Origin: Rhizobium favelukesii | Lineage (GTDB): Bacteria; Pseudomonadota; Alphaproteobacteria; Rhizobiales; Rhizobiaceae | DNA length: 64,000 nt | Direction: 5' to 3' | Assembly: GCF_000577275.2 (NCBI RefSeq) | Contig: NZ_HG916855.1 | Span: 992,001 to 1,056,000 of the forward strand | Part shown: positions 7,645-16,375 of the stretch, one piece after another | Numbering within the stretch: the first letter of the stretch is position 1 | Layout of the letters: each line of letters opens with the position of its first letter | The notes under the pieces: model-generated | What the model saw: only the letters and a program-made list of their open reading frames with translations | Database searches by the model: none | Told to the model about the DNA's origin: nothing | Program-made: the position numbers and the translations under genes

Positions 7645-10146
7645 TCAGTCCGCCGATATCAAGAGGGCGAAGGGCTGTGTTCGAAATGCAGTCTCGATGT
7701 CGATTGCAGGCCCTCTGTCAACCGCGCTGTCGGCCAGGATATCTCGGCGCGCCGCGTTGAGCTGGGCGGGCAGCTCAATCAGGGTATCACCCCAATAGCC
7801 AGGTTTCGTGCGCAATGTGATCGCATCGATGTGCCGCGAAATCAGTCGGGGAACGATCGTTATGGAAAACTGCCGCTTGTCATGACGGGCGAACGCGACG
7901 ATATGCCGGTGCCTTTGCCCTCGTACGTTAAGGGGCAGGTAGTCGCCGCGATCATAGAGTTCGGGCCGCGCCTGACGAAGCGTCAGGCCTGTTGCGATCA
8001 ATGTCTGCTTTTTCTGCCAGACATCTCCACCGTCCGCGGCTTTCGACGATAACATCACCTCCAAGCGGTGGAAGTCGACAGGCCGGCGATTGTCGGGATC
8101 GACGAGGCTGAGTTCCGGTCCCTCCGATCCCTGGTAGATGTCAGGCACGCCGGGGATGGTTAGCTTGAGCAATGTCTGGGCCAGGCTGTTCATGTGACCG
8201 GCAGCAATGACGCGCCTTATCGCGTGATCGAAGTCATTTCGAAAGGCTTGGTTCTCCTTGCACAACAGCCCGCCTACAAAGTCGAGGACCGCGGTCTCAT
8301 AGCGCTCATTTGGTTCGCCCCAGTCTGTGTATGTCTTGGCCTCCCGGATGGCTTTTTGCGCGTAGTCCTTGAAACGGTCGCTCAACACGCCATTGATGTC
8401 TTCGATATCCTGCGGCCAGATGCCCGCCAGAGCCTGGTAGAGCATCCATTGTGTATTGGGTTCGGGCCATGGTCCGTCCGCAGTATCGACAATGAAAGCC
8501 CGATTGAGCTGTTGCCATCGATTGAAACCGGCTACCCAGTCCGCAGCGTGTTCGGTCAGGGCATAGAGGCGCGCGCGCGCATCTTCGCCACGCTTGGTGT
8601 CATGTGTCGAGGTTGCCGACAGCCCCCGCTGCAGCATCGCACGTTGGCGCATCGCCCTATGAAATTCGTCCGGCTCACTGCCGACCGTGTCCGGGTCACC
8701 GCCGACTTCATTCAGCCCAAGCAAGCGATTGTAGCGATAAAACAGGGTGTCCTCCATCGCCTTTGCCATCACCGGGCCGCTCAGCTGCTGCAAACGCCTG
8801 CGAAGTTCGAGAGCATTGGCGTTGTCATCGGGGTCGAGGATCGCGCGACCGATCACCCAAACAGCGTCAGGTTCTTCGGCGTTCCTAGCCGCATCGGCGA
8901 GCACGCTTTCAAACATGACCCGGTCGGTGCCCTCGAGCGGGCCTGTCGCGCCGTAGGTTCGGTAGACTGGAAACGCCACCAGGATGCCGGCGATCGCCTC
9001 GTCGGCGGTGGCGCGCTGCAATTGGGGCCCCACGGCCATAGCAAGATCGGTCAGCCTGGCGCGCTCACCGGCAAAGTTGCACTCCACCATGGCGCGCTTT
9101 GCCTCTTTTCTGCCAAGGTCAAAGTCCACGCGTGTCGGCGCCACTGCTCGATAAGCCTTGTCGAGCAGCTCAAGGCCCTCTCGCTCCACGAACAGGTCTG
9201 CGAAGCTTGCAATGACTTCATATCCGGTTGTGCCGGACACGGGCCAAGCCGTCGGCATCGTCTCGTTTTGCGCAAGGATCTTCTCGACGATTATATATGC
9301 GCTCCGACCGACAGCCTTCCGAAGTTTTGCAAGATAGTCCGCCGGATCGGAAAGGCCGTCCACGTGATCAACGCGAAGGCCCTGGACCTTCCCTGAGTGG
9401 ACAAGTTCAATGATCAGCCGATGCGTCTCGTTGAAAACGTCTTGATCTTCGACGCGAAGCCCGACCAGGCCGGCGACTTCAAAGAACCGCCTGTAGCTAA
9501 TGCGCTGTCGAGCGTCCCTCCACGGGATGAAGTGCCAGTGCTGCTCCCGGTGTAGAGCGTCCATGAATGCGTGATCGGCGGCAAGTTCGTCAAGGGAGGC
9601 ACGACCCGAGCTTACGAGAGCCATGACCCGCGCAGCGCTCTCCGGCCGAAGCGGATAGGGGAGCATGCCATGCGTAAGGCTGGACGTCCCAGTTGCGGAT
9701 GGGCCAGAAAGTCCGATAGTGCCAGACGCCAGGGCTTGCGAAAATGGATCGTCGAGAACGGGAAGAGTGATTGGTCTCGTCCAATCGACATCGAAATAGG
9801 TTGCGTAGGGACTATCGGGGCCGAGCTCGAGCAGGCTGCGCCACCAAGGGTTTTCAAGCGAGGCAGCCATGTGATTGGGCACAATGTCGAGGATAAGCTG
9901 CATTTCGGCTGCTTTGAGTGCGGCTACCAGCCGTTCAAAACCGCCGGCTCCTCCGATCGCCGGATCAATTCTGTTTTGGTCCACAATGTCGTAACCGTGG
10001 GTCGATCCTTCCGTCGCCATGAAGAGAGGGGACGCGTATAGGTGACTGACGCCGATCCTCTTGAGATAGGGGATGATCGAACAGGCATTTGTGAACGTCA
10101 TTCCGTTCCGAAATTGCAGCCGATATGTCGATGTTGGCACCTGCAT
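7645..10146 (-). CDS. treY: Malto-oligosyltrehalose synthase
   Basis: TreY (833 residues) is an intramolecular transglucosylase that turns the reducing end of a maltooligosaccharide into an alpha-1,1 (trehalose) linkage. The start (MQVPTSTYRLQFRNGMTF) is the family N-terminus and is preceded by GGGAGGG; a 32-residue upstream extension in frame is rejected. GH13 motifs are present: LDIVPNHMA, GLRVDHVDGL, VEKILAQNE and STHDTKRGEDARAR, with IPGVPDIYQGSE near the C-terminus. Its product feeds TreZ, encoded convergently next door. No clear EcfG promoter was seen in front of it, unlike treZ and glgX. Confidence 0.95.
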   Translation of the reverse strand: MQVPTSTYRLQFRNGMTFTNACSIIPYLKRIGVSHLYASPLFMATEGSTHGYDIVDQNRIDPAIGGAGGFERLVAALKAAEMQLILDIVPNHMAASLENPWWRSLLELGPDSPYATYFDVDWTRPITLPVLDDPFSQALASGTIGLSGPSATGTSSLTHGMLPYPLRPESAARVMALVSSGRASLDELAADHAFMDALHREQHWHFIPWRDARQRISYRRFFEVAGLVGLRVEDQDVFNETHRLIIELVHSGKVQGLRVDHVDGLSDPADYLAKLRKAVGRSAYIIVEKILAQNETMPTAWPVSGTTGYEVIASFADLFVEREGLELLDKAYRAVAPTRVDFDLGRKEAKRAMVECNFAGERARLTDLAMAVGPQLQRATADEAIAGILVAFPVYRTYGATGPLEGTDRVMFESVLADAARNAEEPDAVWVIGRAILDPDDNANALELRRRLQQLSGPVMAKAMEDTLFYRYNRLLGLNEVGGDPDTVGSEPDEFHRAMRQRAMLQRGLSATSTHDTKRGEDARARLYALTEHAADWVAGFNRWQQLNRAFIVDTADGPWPEPNTQWMLYQALAGIWPQDIEDINGVLSDRFKDYAQKAIREAKTYTDWGEPNERYETAVLDFVGGLLCKENQAFRNDFDHAIRRVIAAGHMNSLAQTLLKLTIPGVPDIYQGSEGPELSLVDPDNRRPVDFHRLEVMLSSKAADGGDVWQKKQTLIATGLTLRQARPELYDRGDYLPLNVRGQRHRHIVAFARHDKRQFSITIVPRLISRHIDAITLRTKPGYWGDTLIELPAQLNAARRDILADSAVDRGPAIDIETAFRTQPFALLISAD

Positions 10147-10352
10147 GAAGCCCTCCCGCAACCCGAAAAGGCGCAGTCCTTTGAAGCGCGCCGTTCCTCT
10201 CCTGGTCAGAATGTCGCAAAGCGGCCCAGGCGAAACAGCCATGCACTTTCTTTGTTCCGAAGATCATGACGGCCGCAGCCAGCACCGGGGCTTAGAAATC
10301 CGCGATCGACGCTTCCAGGGACACGACGCGACAAGCCGCGCTTAGCGGTCTC

Positions 10353-10682
10353 TCAACCGCCAGCGCCCGGAGGAGCGTCATTTTCAAGATACTCCTTATA
10401 TTGGACGGTTTCGTCCTCGTTGATGTCGATGGCCGCGGAGGGCTTGATGAGCAATCGGACACCGGGTCCGCCGTCGACCGGTCCCTCATCGAAGAACATG
10501 ACACCAGCTATCCCGAGGACCCGAACGAGCGCTTCGGTTTCCGGGGAAGGGCTAACCAGTTCCCCCGGCTGGCTCTCCAGCCGGTCGATGACTGATACAG
10601 ACAGGCCAGACGCTTCGGCCAGCTGGCTTGGATTCCATCGCAGCAAGGCCCTTGCCGCTTTAAGCTGCTCGCTTGACACCAT
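10353..10682 (-). CDS. XRE-type helix-turn-helix regulator
   Basis: A 109-residue protein with an N-terminal Cro/C1-type HTH (EQLKAARALLRWNPSQLAEASGLSVSVIDRLE) and a C-terminal tail (VMFFDEGPVDGGPGVRL, then IDINEDETVQYKEYLE) typical of small rhizobial transcriptional regulators. It is probably a stand-alone DNA-binding repressor. It lies between treY and a glycine-zipper lipoprotein on the same strand; the target is unknown. Confidence 0.8.
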   Translation of the reverse strand: MVSSEQLKAARALLRWNPSQLAEASGLSVSVIDRLESQPGELVSPSPETEALVRVLGIAGVMFFDEGPVDGGPGVRLLIKPSAAIDINEDETVQYKEYLENDAPPGAGG

Positions 10683-10700
10683 CAGACCATCCTCAATGGA

Positions 10701-10958
10701 TCAACGCGGGCAGGCAGCGACATATCTGCGGCCATACGCGTCGCGGTAATAGCACTGGCCAGGCTGACCGGCGACGTTGCCGATAACGGCACCTGCGGCG
10801 CCTCCGACGGCAGCACCAATTGCAGCCCCTCGCACATTGCCGGTCGCGACGCCTCCAACAACAGCGCCGGTCGCAGCGCCGATTCCAGCACCCTGTTCTG
10901 TGGGAGTGCATCCAACAACGGCGGCTGCAGCAAGAAGCGAAATTACAATCTGCCTCAT
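10701..10958 (-). CDS. Glycine-zipper lipoprotein
   Basis: An 85-residue envelope protein. The N-terminus MRQIVISLLAAAAVVGC is a lipoprotein signal with lipobox AVVG-C17. The mature part is a glycine zipper (repeats of GAxxGAxxGG) followed by a short C-terminus with YRDAYGRRYVAACP, similar to the ends of Rickettsia 17-kDa-like and YMGG-type proteins. It presumably sits in the outer membrane or periplasm. Upstream AAAGGAAC serves as the ribosome site. Confidence 0.8.
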   Translation of the reverse strand: MRQIVISLLAAAAVVGCTPTEQGAGIGAATGAVVGGVATGNVRGAAIGAAVGGAAGAVIGNVAGQPGQCYYRDAYGRRYVAACPR

Positions 10959-11356
10959 CCTATGTTCCTTTCCTGACGTCGCATATCATCAGCCCCAAAA
11001 GATAGAGATAGGGGCGGGGGTGAGAAAGCAACGCATCGCGCCACAGACCGAACCATAGAGGGAACGGGGGGGTCGCTTGCCGAGGCCAACCGGGTGGCTG
11101 ATGGCTCTCGTCGGAATTGATCTCCGGCTCTCGTCCGGCGCCGACTTGGCCGGCACTTGATCGGGCGGTACGCAAATTGGTTGCGAAGGCACCGAATGCC
11201 TCGTCCGGATCGAGGCAAAATCAACGCCTCATCGGCTCTTGAAAGACCAAGCGCGCACGGCCGCAGTCAGGTGCGAGCCGGCCACATGCCGTGTCCTCGT
11301 CGGTACCGCATGATGAAACTCCGACGCGCGGGCAGTTATGTTTTCCAAGTGATCGG

Positions 11357-12166
11357 CTACTTGATCGCAATGCCTTCGTCGACGAGGCCCGACTTCAGTC
11401 GATCGATGACATCGTGGCGTGTCTCGGTCCATTCGCGCGTCTTTACCCAGTACTCGACCTTCAGGACGGTCTGGTCGGCTGTCAGATCGTCAGCGAAAAC
11501 CCGCGGGGCAGGCTCTGCCCTCACTCTCTCGTCGGATGAAACGATCCCCAGAACCGCCTGCTTTGCCGCCCCAAGGTCCGCTTCATTGCCGATGGCAACC
11601 GACAGTTCCTGGCGCCGATTTGCCTCGCGGCTGTGATTGACGATCGGGGTGTTCCAAAGTGTTGAATTGGGCGCCATGAGATATAACCCGTCGGTCGTCT
11701 TCATCTCGGTGGCGAAGAGGCCTATCTCGCGGATGAACCCTTTAACACTTGCCGTCTCGATATATTCTCCAACGCGGAAGGGCCGCAAGACGAGAAGCAT
11801 GATACCTGCCGCAATGTTTTGCAGCGTACCTTGCAGTGCAAGGCCAAGGGCGAGCCCCGCAGCACCCAGAGCAGCGATGATCGAGGCGGTCTGAACGCCA
11901 AACTGCCCAAGCACCGTCACGAAGACCAAAATGAGCAGTCCATAGTGGAAAAGGTTCTGGAAGAAGCGCGCCAGCGTCTCATCGATTCCATGGATCCTCG
12001 AGATCACGCGAAAGGCCGAACGGCTGATCACGCCCGAGAGGATCCAACCGCCGACGAGAAGCACAATCGCGCCTAGGATCGAGAAGCCGTATGTTACCGC
12101 AAGGGCAGTGGCCTGATCAAAGGCGGTTTGCGTGGCAAGTACCACATTGGCGGATTGATTTTCCAT
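11357..12166 (-). CDS. MscS-type small-conductance mechanosensitive channel
   Basis: A 269-residue inner-membrane channel that opens under membrane tension to release solutes on hypo-osmotic shock. After a short N-terminus come a first transmembrane helix (ALAVTYGFSILGAIVLLVGGWILSG), a second, and the pore-lining TM3 rich in Ala/Gly (IIAALGAAGLALGLALQ), then the beta domain (FRVGEYIETASVKGFIREIGLFATEM, PNSTLW) and the C-terminal cytoplasmic region. The start at 12166 has AAGGG about 7 bases upstream. An exact EcfG-type promoter lies about 110 bases upstream (12278-12303). It fits with trehalose accumulation nearby, since both handle osmotic stress. Confidence 0.92.
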   Translation of the reverse strand: MENQSANVVLATQTAFDQATALAVTYGFSILGAIVLLVGGWILSGVISRSAFRVISRIHGIDETLARFFQNLFHYGLLILVFVTVLGQFGVQTASIIAALGAAGLALGLALQGTLQNIAAGIMLLVLRPFRVGEYIETASVKGFIREIGLFATEMKTTDGLYLMAPNSTLWNTPIVNHSREANRRQELSVAIGNEADLGAAKQAVLGIVSSDERVRAEPAPRVFADDLTADQTVLKVEYWVKTREWTETRHDVIDRLKSGLVDEGIAIK

Positions 12167-12277
12167 GAGATTACCCTTGACCGTCGAATAGCGTTGCAAG
12201 TGGCATAACTGCCGAGAGGTGGATCAAGCGCGGCCGCCGGCTGCGCTGTGGCTCGTGCGGTGGCGTCGCGTGAGTGA

Positions 12278-12303
12278 AACGGTTGTCGTTTCCAGATGGT
12301 TCC
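12278..12303 (-). promoter_or_regulatory. EcfG-type promoter of mscS (exact, N17)
   Basis: On the minus strand GGAAC (12303-12299), 17-base spacer, CGTT (12281-12278). Predicted transcription start near 12272, leaving a leader of about 105 bases before the channel gene. Confidence 0.65.
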
Positions 12304-12583
12304 CAGGATAGCTCTGAACGCCGTCGCACGAGGCTCTGACCGACAGACGGAGCGCTCGGGCCAACCCGATGCTCTTCGCGCTGCTTTGCGGTGGGGTCGT
12401 CCAGGGCCTTTGCGGTTGCCACGGGCGTTCTTGTTTGGTCGCGAACTGCGCGCTTGATGCATAACCTGGAGCGGTAACAGGTAAAAATGCCTCGAAATTG
12501 ATCAGAGCGCCTCGACCCTTCAGCGATCCGAGGAAACACGACCGGACGCTGTCTGTATTCACGATGCACTCGCACCTGAGGCA

Positions 12584-12608
12584 GGAACTTTGTCGGCCGT
12601 GGACAGTT
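12584..12608 (+). promoter_or_regulatory. EcfG-like promoter of the DUF3008 gene
   Basis: GGAAC (12584-12588), 16-base spacer, AGTT (12605-12608); one mismatch. Predicted start about 22 bases before the ATG at 12637. Confidence 0.55.
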
Positions 12609-12636
12609 ACCTTGCATAACAAAAAGGAGAAGAAAA

Positions 12637-12822
12637 ATGCCCGCAAAATCCAAAGCGCAGCAGAAGGCCGCTGGTGCCGCCCTTGCGGCAAAGCGTGGTC
12701 AAACACCGAAGAGCAGGCTCAAAGGGGCATCCAAAGAAATGGTGGACTCCATGAGCGAGAAGCAACTCGAGGAGTTCGCTTCGACAAAACGGCGCGGAAA
12801 GCCCGAGCGCGTCTCGCACTAA
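12637..12822 (+). CDS. DUF3008-family small basic protein
   Basis: A 61-residue protein beginning MPAKSKAQQKAAGAALAAKRG, the conserved start of the DUF3008 family of small basic proteins common in Proteobacteria. The C-terminal half contains a predicted helix (KEMVDSMSEKQLEEFAST) and a basic tail. Strong AAGGAGAAG ribosome site. Function unknown. An EcfG-like promoter lies in front, and it may be co-transcribed with the DUF4174 gene downstream. Confidence 0.8.
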   Translation: MPAKSKAQQKAAGAALAAKRGQTPKSRLKGASKEMVDSMSEKQLEEFASTKRRGKPERVSH

Positions 12823-12954
12823 CGCCACGCAACCGTGCTGCGCTGGCCTTCGCCGATCGAGATCACTCCAGTGCCCGACATTCCGCGCGCGGGCCGGTAG
12901 CAGCGAAAGCTTCCGTCTTTCCACACGGGACGGGATGGAAGCAGGAGCAGAGCC

Positions 12955-13377
12955 ATGCTCAAGTCGTTCATCAAAGAGATCATAGGGGCTTCCCCGGCAC
13001 TCTACGATCCATGCCCAAGTCTTGTCTCGTTTCGCAACAAGTGCCACGTCCTTGTTCTATTCGAGGGCTCGGCTGATGACCTCCCCGAATTGCAGGAGGA
13101 ATATCTTGCCAACCAGCATGAAGCGCTGGCATCGCGGCACATTGCGCTTTTGCGTGTCGCCGGCGGCGGCGTTTTCTCCAGTTTCGAAGCCCTTGCTGAT
13201 ATTAGCGCGGACCAGATCCGCGCCGATCTTAACGGTCCTTCGCCTGAGGAATTCGAAGCCATACTCGTCAGCCCTGACGGTGCTATAAAGTTTCGCTCGC
13301 GGCGACCAGTCAGCGTTCAGCATGTCATGGAGGTGATCGACAGATTACCTCGCAACGACCCGGTCGCACACGCGTGA
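12955..13377 (+). CDS. DUF4174-domain protein
   Basis: A 140-residue protein. The segment CHVLVLFEGSADDLPELQEEYLANQHEALASRHIALLRV and the ending FxAILVSPDGAIKFRSRRPVSVQHVMEVIDRLP follow the DUF4174 pattern (thioredoxin-like fold: strand-helix-strand, then a GxxK(F/L)R motif). Unlike many members it has no signal peptide, so it is probably cytoplasmic. AGGAG lies 6 bases upstream of the ATG. Function unknown; it sits among stress genes. Confidence 0.72.
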   Translation: MLKSFIKEIIGASPALYDPCPSLVSFRNKCHVLVLFEGSADDLPELQEEYLANQHEALASRHIALLRVAGGGVFSSFEALADISADQIRADLNGPSPEEFEAILVSPDGAIKFRSRRPVSVQHVMEVIDRLPRNDPVAHA

Positions 13378-13536
13378 GGGCTGGTGCGCTGCAAGCGCGA
13401 CTGACGCGGGCTCTTGATCTACCAAGGGACAGCGAAAAATCGCTGTCGCCCGCCTCAGTACGGCCATGCGGGCCAGCAGAAGGGGAACAGATCATCGCCT
13501 CGTCAGCTAGGATCTTAACGCAAGAGGAGCACCTCG

Positions 13537-13899
13537 ATGGTCGATCCGACAGGACAAACAATTAGCGCAATTTTCGATGACGAGCGGGATGCGGAGCACG
13601 CCGCCGAAGAAGTGATTGCCTCGGGAATTGCAAACGATGCCGTAACCATCACCCGTGGACATGGCACCGATACGCTTCCCAAGGATCATGGAGGCTTTCT
13701 GGACGCAGTCGAAAAATTCTTCTTCACGCAGGAGCAACGAAACGTCTATGCCGAAGCGCTTAGGCGCGGAGGGTTTCTTGTCAGCGTGCAGGTCAAGGAC
13801 CAAGCCCAACATGACGCGGTCCTGAAGATCCTGGCTGACAAGGGAAGCATTGATATCGATGAACGCGCCGAGCAGTGGCGCGCGCAGGGATGGCAATAA
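13537..13899 (+). CDS. General-stress YflT-like protein
   Basis: A 120-residue protein. The N-terminal ISAIFDDERDAEHAAEEVIASGIANDAVTI resembles the YflT/GSP17M-type domain (a strand, then a helix, as in heat-induced stress proteins that bind near sigma-B signalling in Bacillus). The middle FFFTQEQRNVYAEALRRGGFLVSVQV and the last 20 residues, ending in Trp, recur in rhizobial homologues. GAGGAG is the ribosome site. Function unknown. Confidence 0.65.
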   Translation: MVDPTGQTISAIFDDERDAEHAAEEVIASGIANDAVTITRGHGTDTLPKDHGGFLDAVEKFFFTQEQRNVYAEALRRGGFLVSVQVKDQAQHDAVLKILADKGSIDIDERAEQWRAQGWQ

Positions 13900-13967
13900 G
13901 ACGTTGCCCAACGAGGTCTGGCCTCAAGTTGTCTTCTGACCGCCTGTTCCGTGTTCCGTTCACAACC

Positions 13968-14270
13968 CTACTGCGGTTCAGGCAGATTGTGCTGCTGACC
14001 CGGAGCTTTGCTCGGAGGGATGACGCGCAGCGTACCGGTGGAAGGAGCCGGCTGCTCCAGACCCTCGTCGCCCGATGCTGGCGGTATGAGCACGCCATTG
14101 CAACGGGACAAATCTGCATCCCCGCCGCGGCGAGAAGGTGAACCTCTCTGCAATTCCTGTTGCGACGGAGCCTGACATCCTTCTGGAAACGGCTTTGTCG
14201 TGCTTTGACCAAAAGCATTCGTCGTAACAAGCAGAACCAGACCGGCTGCGATGTTGCGCATGAAGTGCAT
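13968..14270 (-). CDS. Small secreted proline/serine-rich protein
   Basis: About 100 residues. MHFMRNIAAGLVLLVTTNAFGQ is a clear Sec signal peptide with cleavage after AFG or FGQ. The mature part has two cysteines (EGCQAP and SRCNGVL) that could form a disulphide, and a Pro/Ser-rich C-terminus. ATG 14270 has GGAGG 7 bases upstream; a TTG one codon earlier is less likely. No family recognised. An EcfG-like promoter precedes it. Confidence 0.65.
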   Translation of the reverse strand: MHFMRNIAAGLVLLVTTNAFGQSTTKPFPEGCQAPSQQELQRGSPSRRGGDADLSRCNGVLIPPASGDEGLEQPAPSTGTLRVIPPSKAPGQQHNLPEPQ

Positions 14271-14303
14271 CAAGCATCCTCCGCAGCATTGTATTCAATG
14301 GCC

Positions 14304-14329
14304 AACTGCCGATCCCCGGCAAAAGTTCC
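14304..14329 (-). promoter_or_regulatory. EcfG-like promoter of the secreted small protein
   Basis: Minus strand GGAAC (14329-14325), 17-base spacer, AGTT (14307-14304); one mismatch. Predicted start about 28 bases before ATG 14270. Confidence 0.5.
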
Positions 14330-14452
14330 AGTCTGAGAAATGAAACAATGTGGTATGAAAGCCCTGGAGAGCATCGGGCGGTTTTTGAGGATCTCGCGGG
14401 GGCAGTCAATGTTGGCGAGGACGCCGATGGCCGCAGCGTCGTGACCCGGACG

Positions 14453-15262
14453 CTAGCGCTCAAAGCGTGACACGTTCCCGGTCAACCCGTTGTCCGAGAC
14501 CTGCCGTCCCAAATCCAGCCTCACCAGAAGCGGCAAATGGTCCGACGCTCGGCGCGTCAGTGGGTCAGCCGCGATCGCCACGGAAGCGACATGCAGTTCC
14601 TTTGACACAAAAACATGATCGATGCGCAGCAGCGGATATCGCGATGGAAATGTCGGTCGTGGCTTCGTCCCTGCCAACAGCTGGGCGTCGCGAAAATATC
14701 TCGTCAAGCCTTTGTAAGCTGGCGAGGATGGAATGGCGTTCAAGTCCCCACAGACGATCGCCGGGAGGGCCTGGAATTGGGCGTTTCCGATCCAGTCGTC
14801 GCTAAGCAGCTCGGCCACTTGCCGGTTGCGGTCCCGGTTTCTGAGGCCAAGGTGTGTGTTGAGCACATTAAGGGGCCATCCGTGGACGTCGACCTCAACC
14901 CAGATTGCACCGCGTGTCTCGCCGATCGACGGCAGGGGAGCAGCCCTCATCAGGCGCATCGGAAGCGCGGTGACGATCGCATCGCCGTAGCGTTCCTCCT
15001 CGACATGCAGCGCCGGGTGAAAATGGGCATCCATCTTCAGCAGTGTCGCGATCATTTCCGCCTGATCGACCCCGCCTGTCCGCTTTCGTCCAACATCGAG
15101 CTCCTGAAGCGCGATGATGTCGGCCTCTGATCGTGCGATGACCGCCGCGATCCGATGCGGATCAATCCGCCGATCCGTGCCGACGCAGCTGTGAACATTG
15201 TAGGTGAGAACCTTGAGCTCGCGCCGGTCAGATGGCGAGAGGGCAGATGCGATTGTGCTCAT
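14453..15262 (-). CDS. Endonuclease/exonuclease/phosphatase-family protein (YbhP-like)
   Basis: A 269-residue EEP-fold phosphodiesterase. Metal and catalytic motifs are in order: TYNVHSC (Asn), ALQELDVG (Glu), LNTHLGLRNRDR (His), CGDLNAIPSSPAY (Asp/Asn), RIDHVFV, and the terminal SDHLPLLVRL (Asp-His). No signal peptide. In E. coli ybhP is next to ybhO (ClsB, a PLD cardiolipin synthase) and ybhN, and all three homologues are clustered here, pointing to a role in phospholipid head-group or cardiolipin metabolism. It is divergent from the ybhN-like gene; the two promoters overlap. Confidence 0.85.
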   Translation of the reverse strand: MSTIASALSPSDRRELKVLTYNVHSCVGTDRRIDPHRIAAVIARSEADIIALQELDVGRKRTGGVDQAEMIATLLKMDAHFHPALHVEEERYGDAIVTALPMRLMRAAPLPSIGETRGAIWVEVDVHGWPLNVLNTHLGLRNRDRNRQVAELLSDDWIGNAQFQALPAIVCGDLNAIPSSPAYKGLTRYFRDAQLLAGTKPRPTFPSRYPLLRIDHVFVSKELHVASVAIAADPLTRRASDHLPLLVRLDLGRQVSDNGLTGNVSRFER

Positions 15263-15269
15263 GCAGCGG

Positions 15270-15294
15270 GGAACCCGCCTGGGCTTATTTCGTT
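15270..15294 (+). promoter_or_regulatory. EcfG-type promoter of the ybhN-like gene (exact)
   Basis: GGAAC (15270-15274), 16-base spacer, CGTT (15291-15294). Predicted start near 15301, about 30 bases before ATG 15332. Confidence 0.68.
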
Positions 15295-15296
15295 CC
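15272..15296 (-). promoter_or_regulatory. Overlapping divergent EcfG-like promoter of the EEP gene
   Basis: Minus strand GGAAC (15296-15292), 16-base spacer, GGTT (15275-15272). It lies on the opposite strand of almost the same bases as the ybhN promoter. The start would fall about 3 bases before the EEP ATG (15262), implying a nearly leaderless mRNA. Confidence 0.45.
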
Positions 15297-15331
15297 CACT
15301 AGCAAAGGGATCAACACCAAGCAGAACCTTC

Positions 15332-16375
15332 ATGTCGGTCAGGCGAGTTTTCATCAACACAGCCCTCATTCTAGGCCTGCTGCTCGCCACCTACTTGCTC
15401 TACAAAGTCTTCAGCCGGTATTCGCTTGGTGAGATCATGCTCTCGCTCGGGGCAATCTCGGCGTCCCGATTGATTTTAGCTGTTGGCTTTTGCGCTCTTT
15501 CCTACCTGTGCCTCAGCGGCTTTGACTGGATGGCTTTGCGCTACGCCGGCAAACCGCTAAGCTACCCGAAAGCAGCGCTAGCGTCGTTTACCAGTCTTTC
15601 GATCGGGCATAACCTCGGTGTTGCGGCGTTAAGCAGCGGTGCCGTGCGCTATCGCTACTATGCGCGCTGGGGATTGAACGCGGAAGAGGTCGCCAAGGTT
15701 ATTCTGTTTTGCGGTGTGACGGTCGGGATGGGGCTGTCGACCCTGGCCGGCATCGCGCTTCTGAGCAATCCCAGGAATGCAAGCAAATTGCTGCATGTCG
15801 GCGCTGACGCTCTCTTTTGGCTCGGCCTTCTTTGTCTGGCGTTTCCGGTGTTTTACGTTGTCCTTGCCGGCACTTTGCGTGCTCCGCTGCATGTGTGGAA
15901 GTGGCGCTTCGAGATGCCGGATCTCAAGCTTGCGATTGGACAGATCATCATCGGCACGCTGAATTTCATCTGTGTCGCCGCCTGTCTGCATCAGGTGCTG
16001 ACGGATAGCCTGGGTTCAAGCTTCGTTCAAACGGCGACGGCCTACGTGCTTGCCAACATCGCCGTCCTCGTCACCCATGTGCCCGGTGGCCTTGGTGTGC
16101 TGGAAGCCACGGTCAGTCATGTCTTGCCGGGTGCAGCCTCTATCGGGGCGCTCGTCGCGTTCCGGGTAATCTACTTCTTGCTGCCGCTCTTGATCGGCCT
16201 GACGGTCTTTGCGGCAAGCGAATTGGTCCTCCGCGCGCCGCGCCGCTCGCTCAAAGGAGCGCGCTCAAAAGCCGTCCCAAACGCAGACGCAGCTTTTGTA
16301 ATGGCCAATATGGATGCCGGGGATCGACAAGCGCGGTTCCCAAAAACGGGGGTGTATCACCGCGATGGATGTTGA
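15332..16375 (+). CDS. YbhN/UPF0104 family integral membrane protein
   Basis: A 347-residue polytopic inner-membrane protein of the UPF0104/lysylphosphatidylglycerol-synthase transmembrane type. About eight hydrophobic helices are visible, with the family motif SIGHNLGVAALSSGAVRYRYYARWGLN and the later VLVTHVPGGLGVLEA. The start at 15332 follows the exact EcfG promoter; longer upstream readings overlap it. The last about 35 residues (from RRSLKGARSK) are hydrophilic and overlap the 3' end of the PLD gene by 125 bases. YbhN-type proteins are thought to work with the PLD cardiolipin synthase encoded next to them. Confidence 0.87.
   Translation: MSVRRVFINTALILGLLLATYLLYKVFSRYSLGEIMLSLGAISASRLILAVGFCALSYLCLSGFDWMALRYAGKPLSYPKAALASFTSLSIGHNLGVAALSSGAVRYRYYARWGLNAEEVAKVILFCGVTVGMGLSTLAGIALLSNPRNASKLLHVGADALFWLGLLCLAFPVFYVVLAGTLRAPLHVWKWRFEMPDLKLAIGQIIIGTLNFICVAACLHQVLTDSLGSSFVQTATAYVLANIAVLVTHVPGGLGVLEATVSHVLPGAASIGALVAFRVIYFLLPLLIGLTVFAASELVLRAPRRSLKGARSKAVPNADAAFVMANMDAGDRQARFPKTGVYHRDGC

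Larger units (their letters stand above)
12167..12636. other. Divergent intergenic region between mscS and the DUF3008 gene
   Basis: About 470 bases with two divergent EcfG-type promoters (12278-12303 minus, 12584-12608 plus) and no recognisable gene. Open frames crossing it have no family resemblance. Confidence 0.5.

Noticed and set aside
8194..9396. 400-codon plus-strand open frame
   Set aside because: It is exactly antisense to treY, whose codons and motifs are unambiguous; the plus frame has no family resemblance.
13484..13508. GGAAC before the YflT-like gene as an EcfG promoter
   Set aside because: No CGTT-like -10 at 16 or 17 bases; the best alternative is AGCT.
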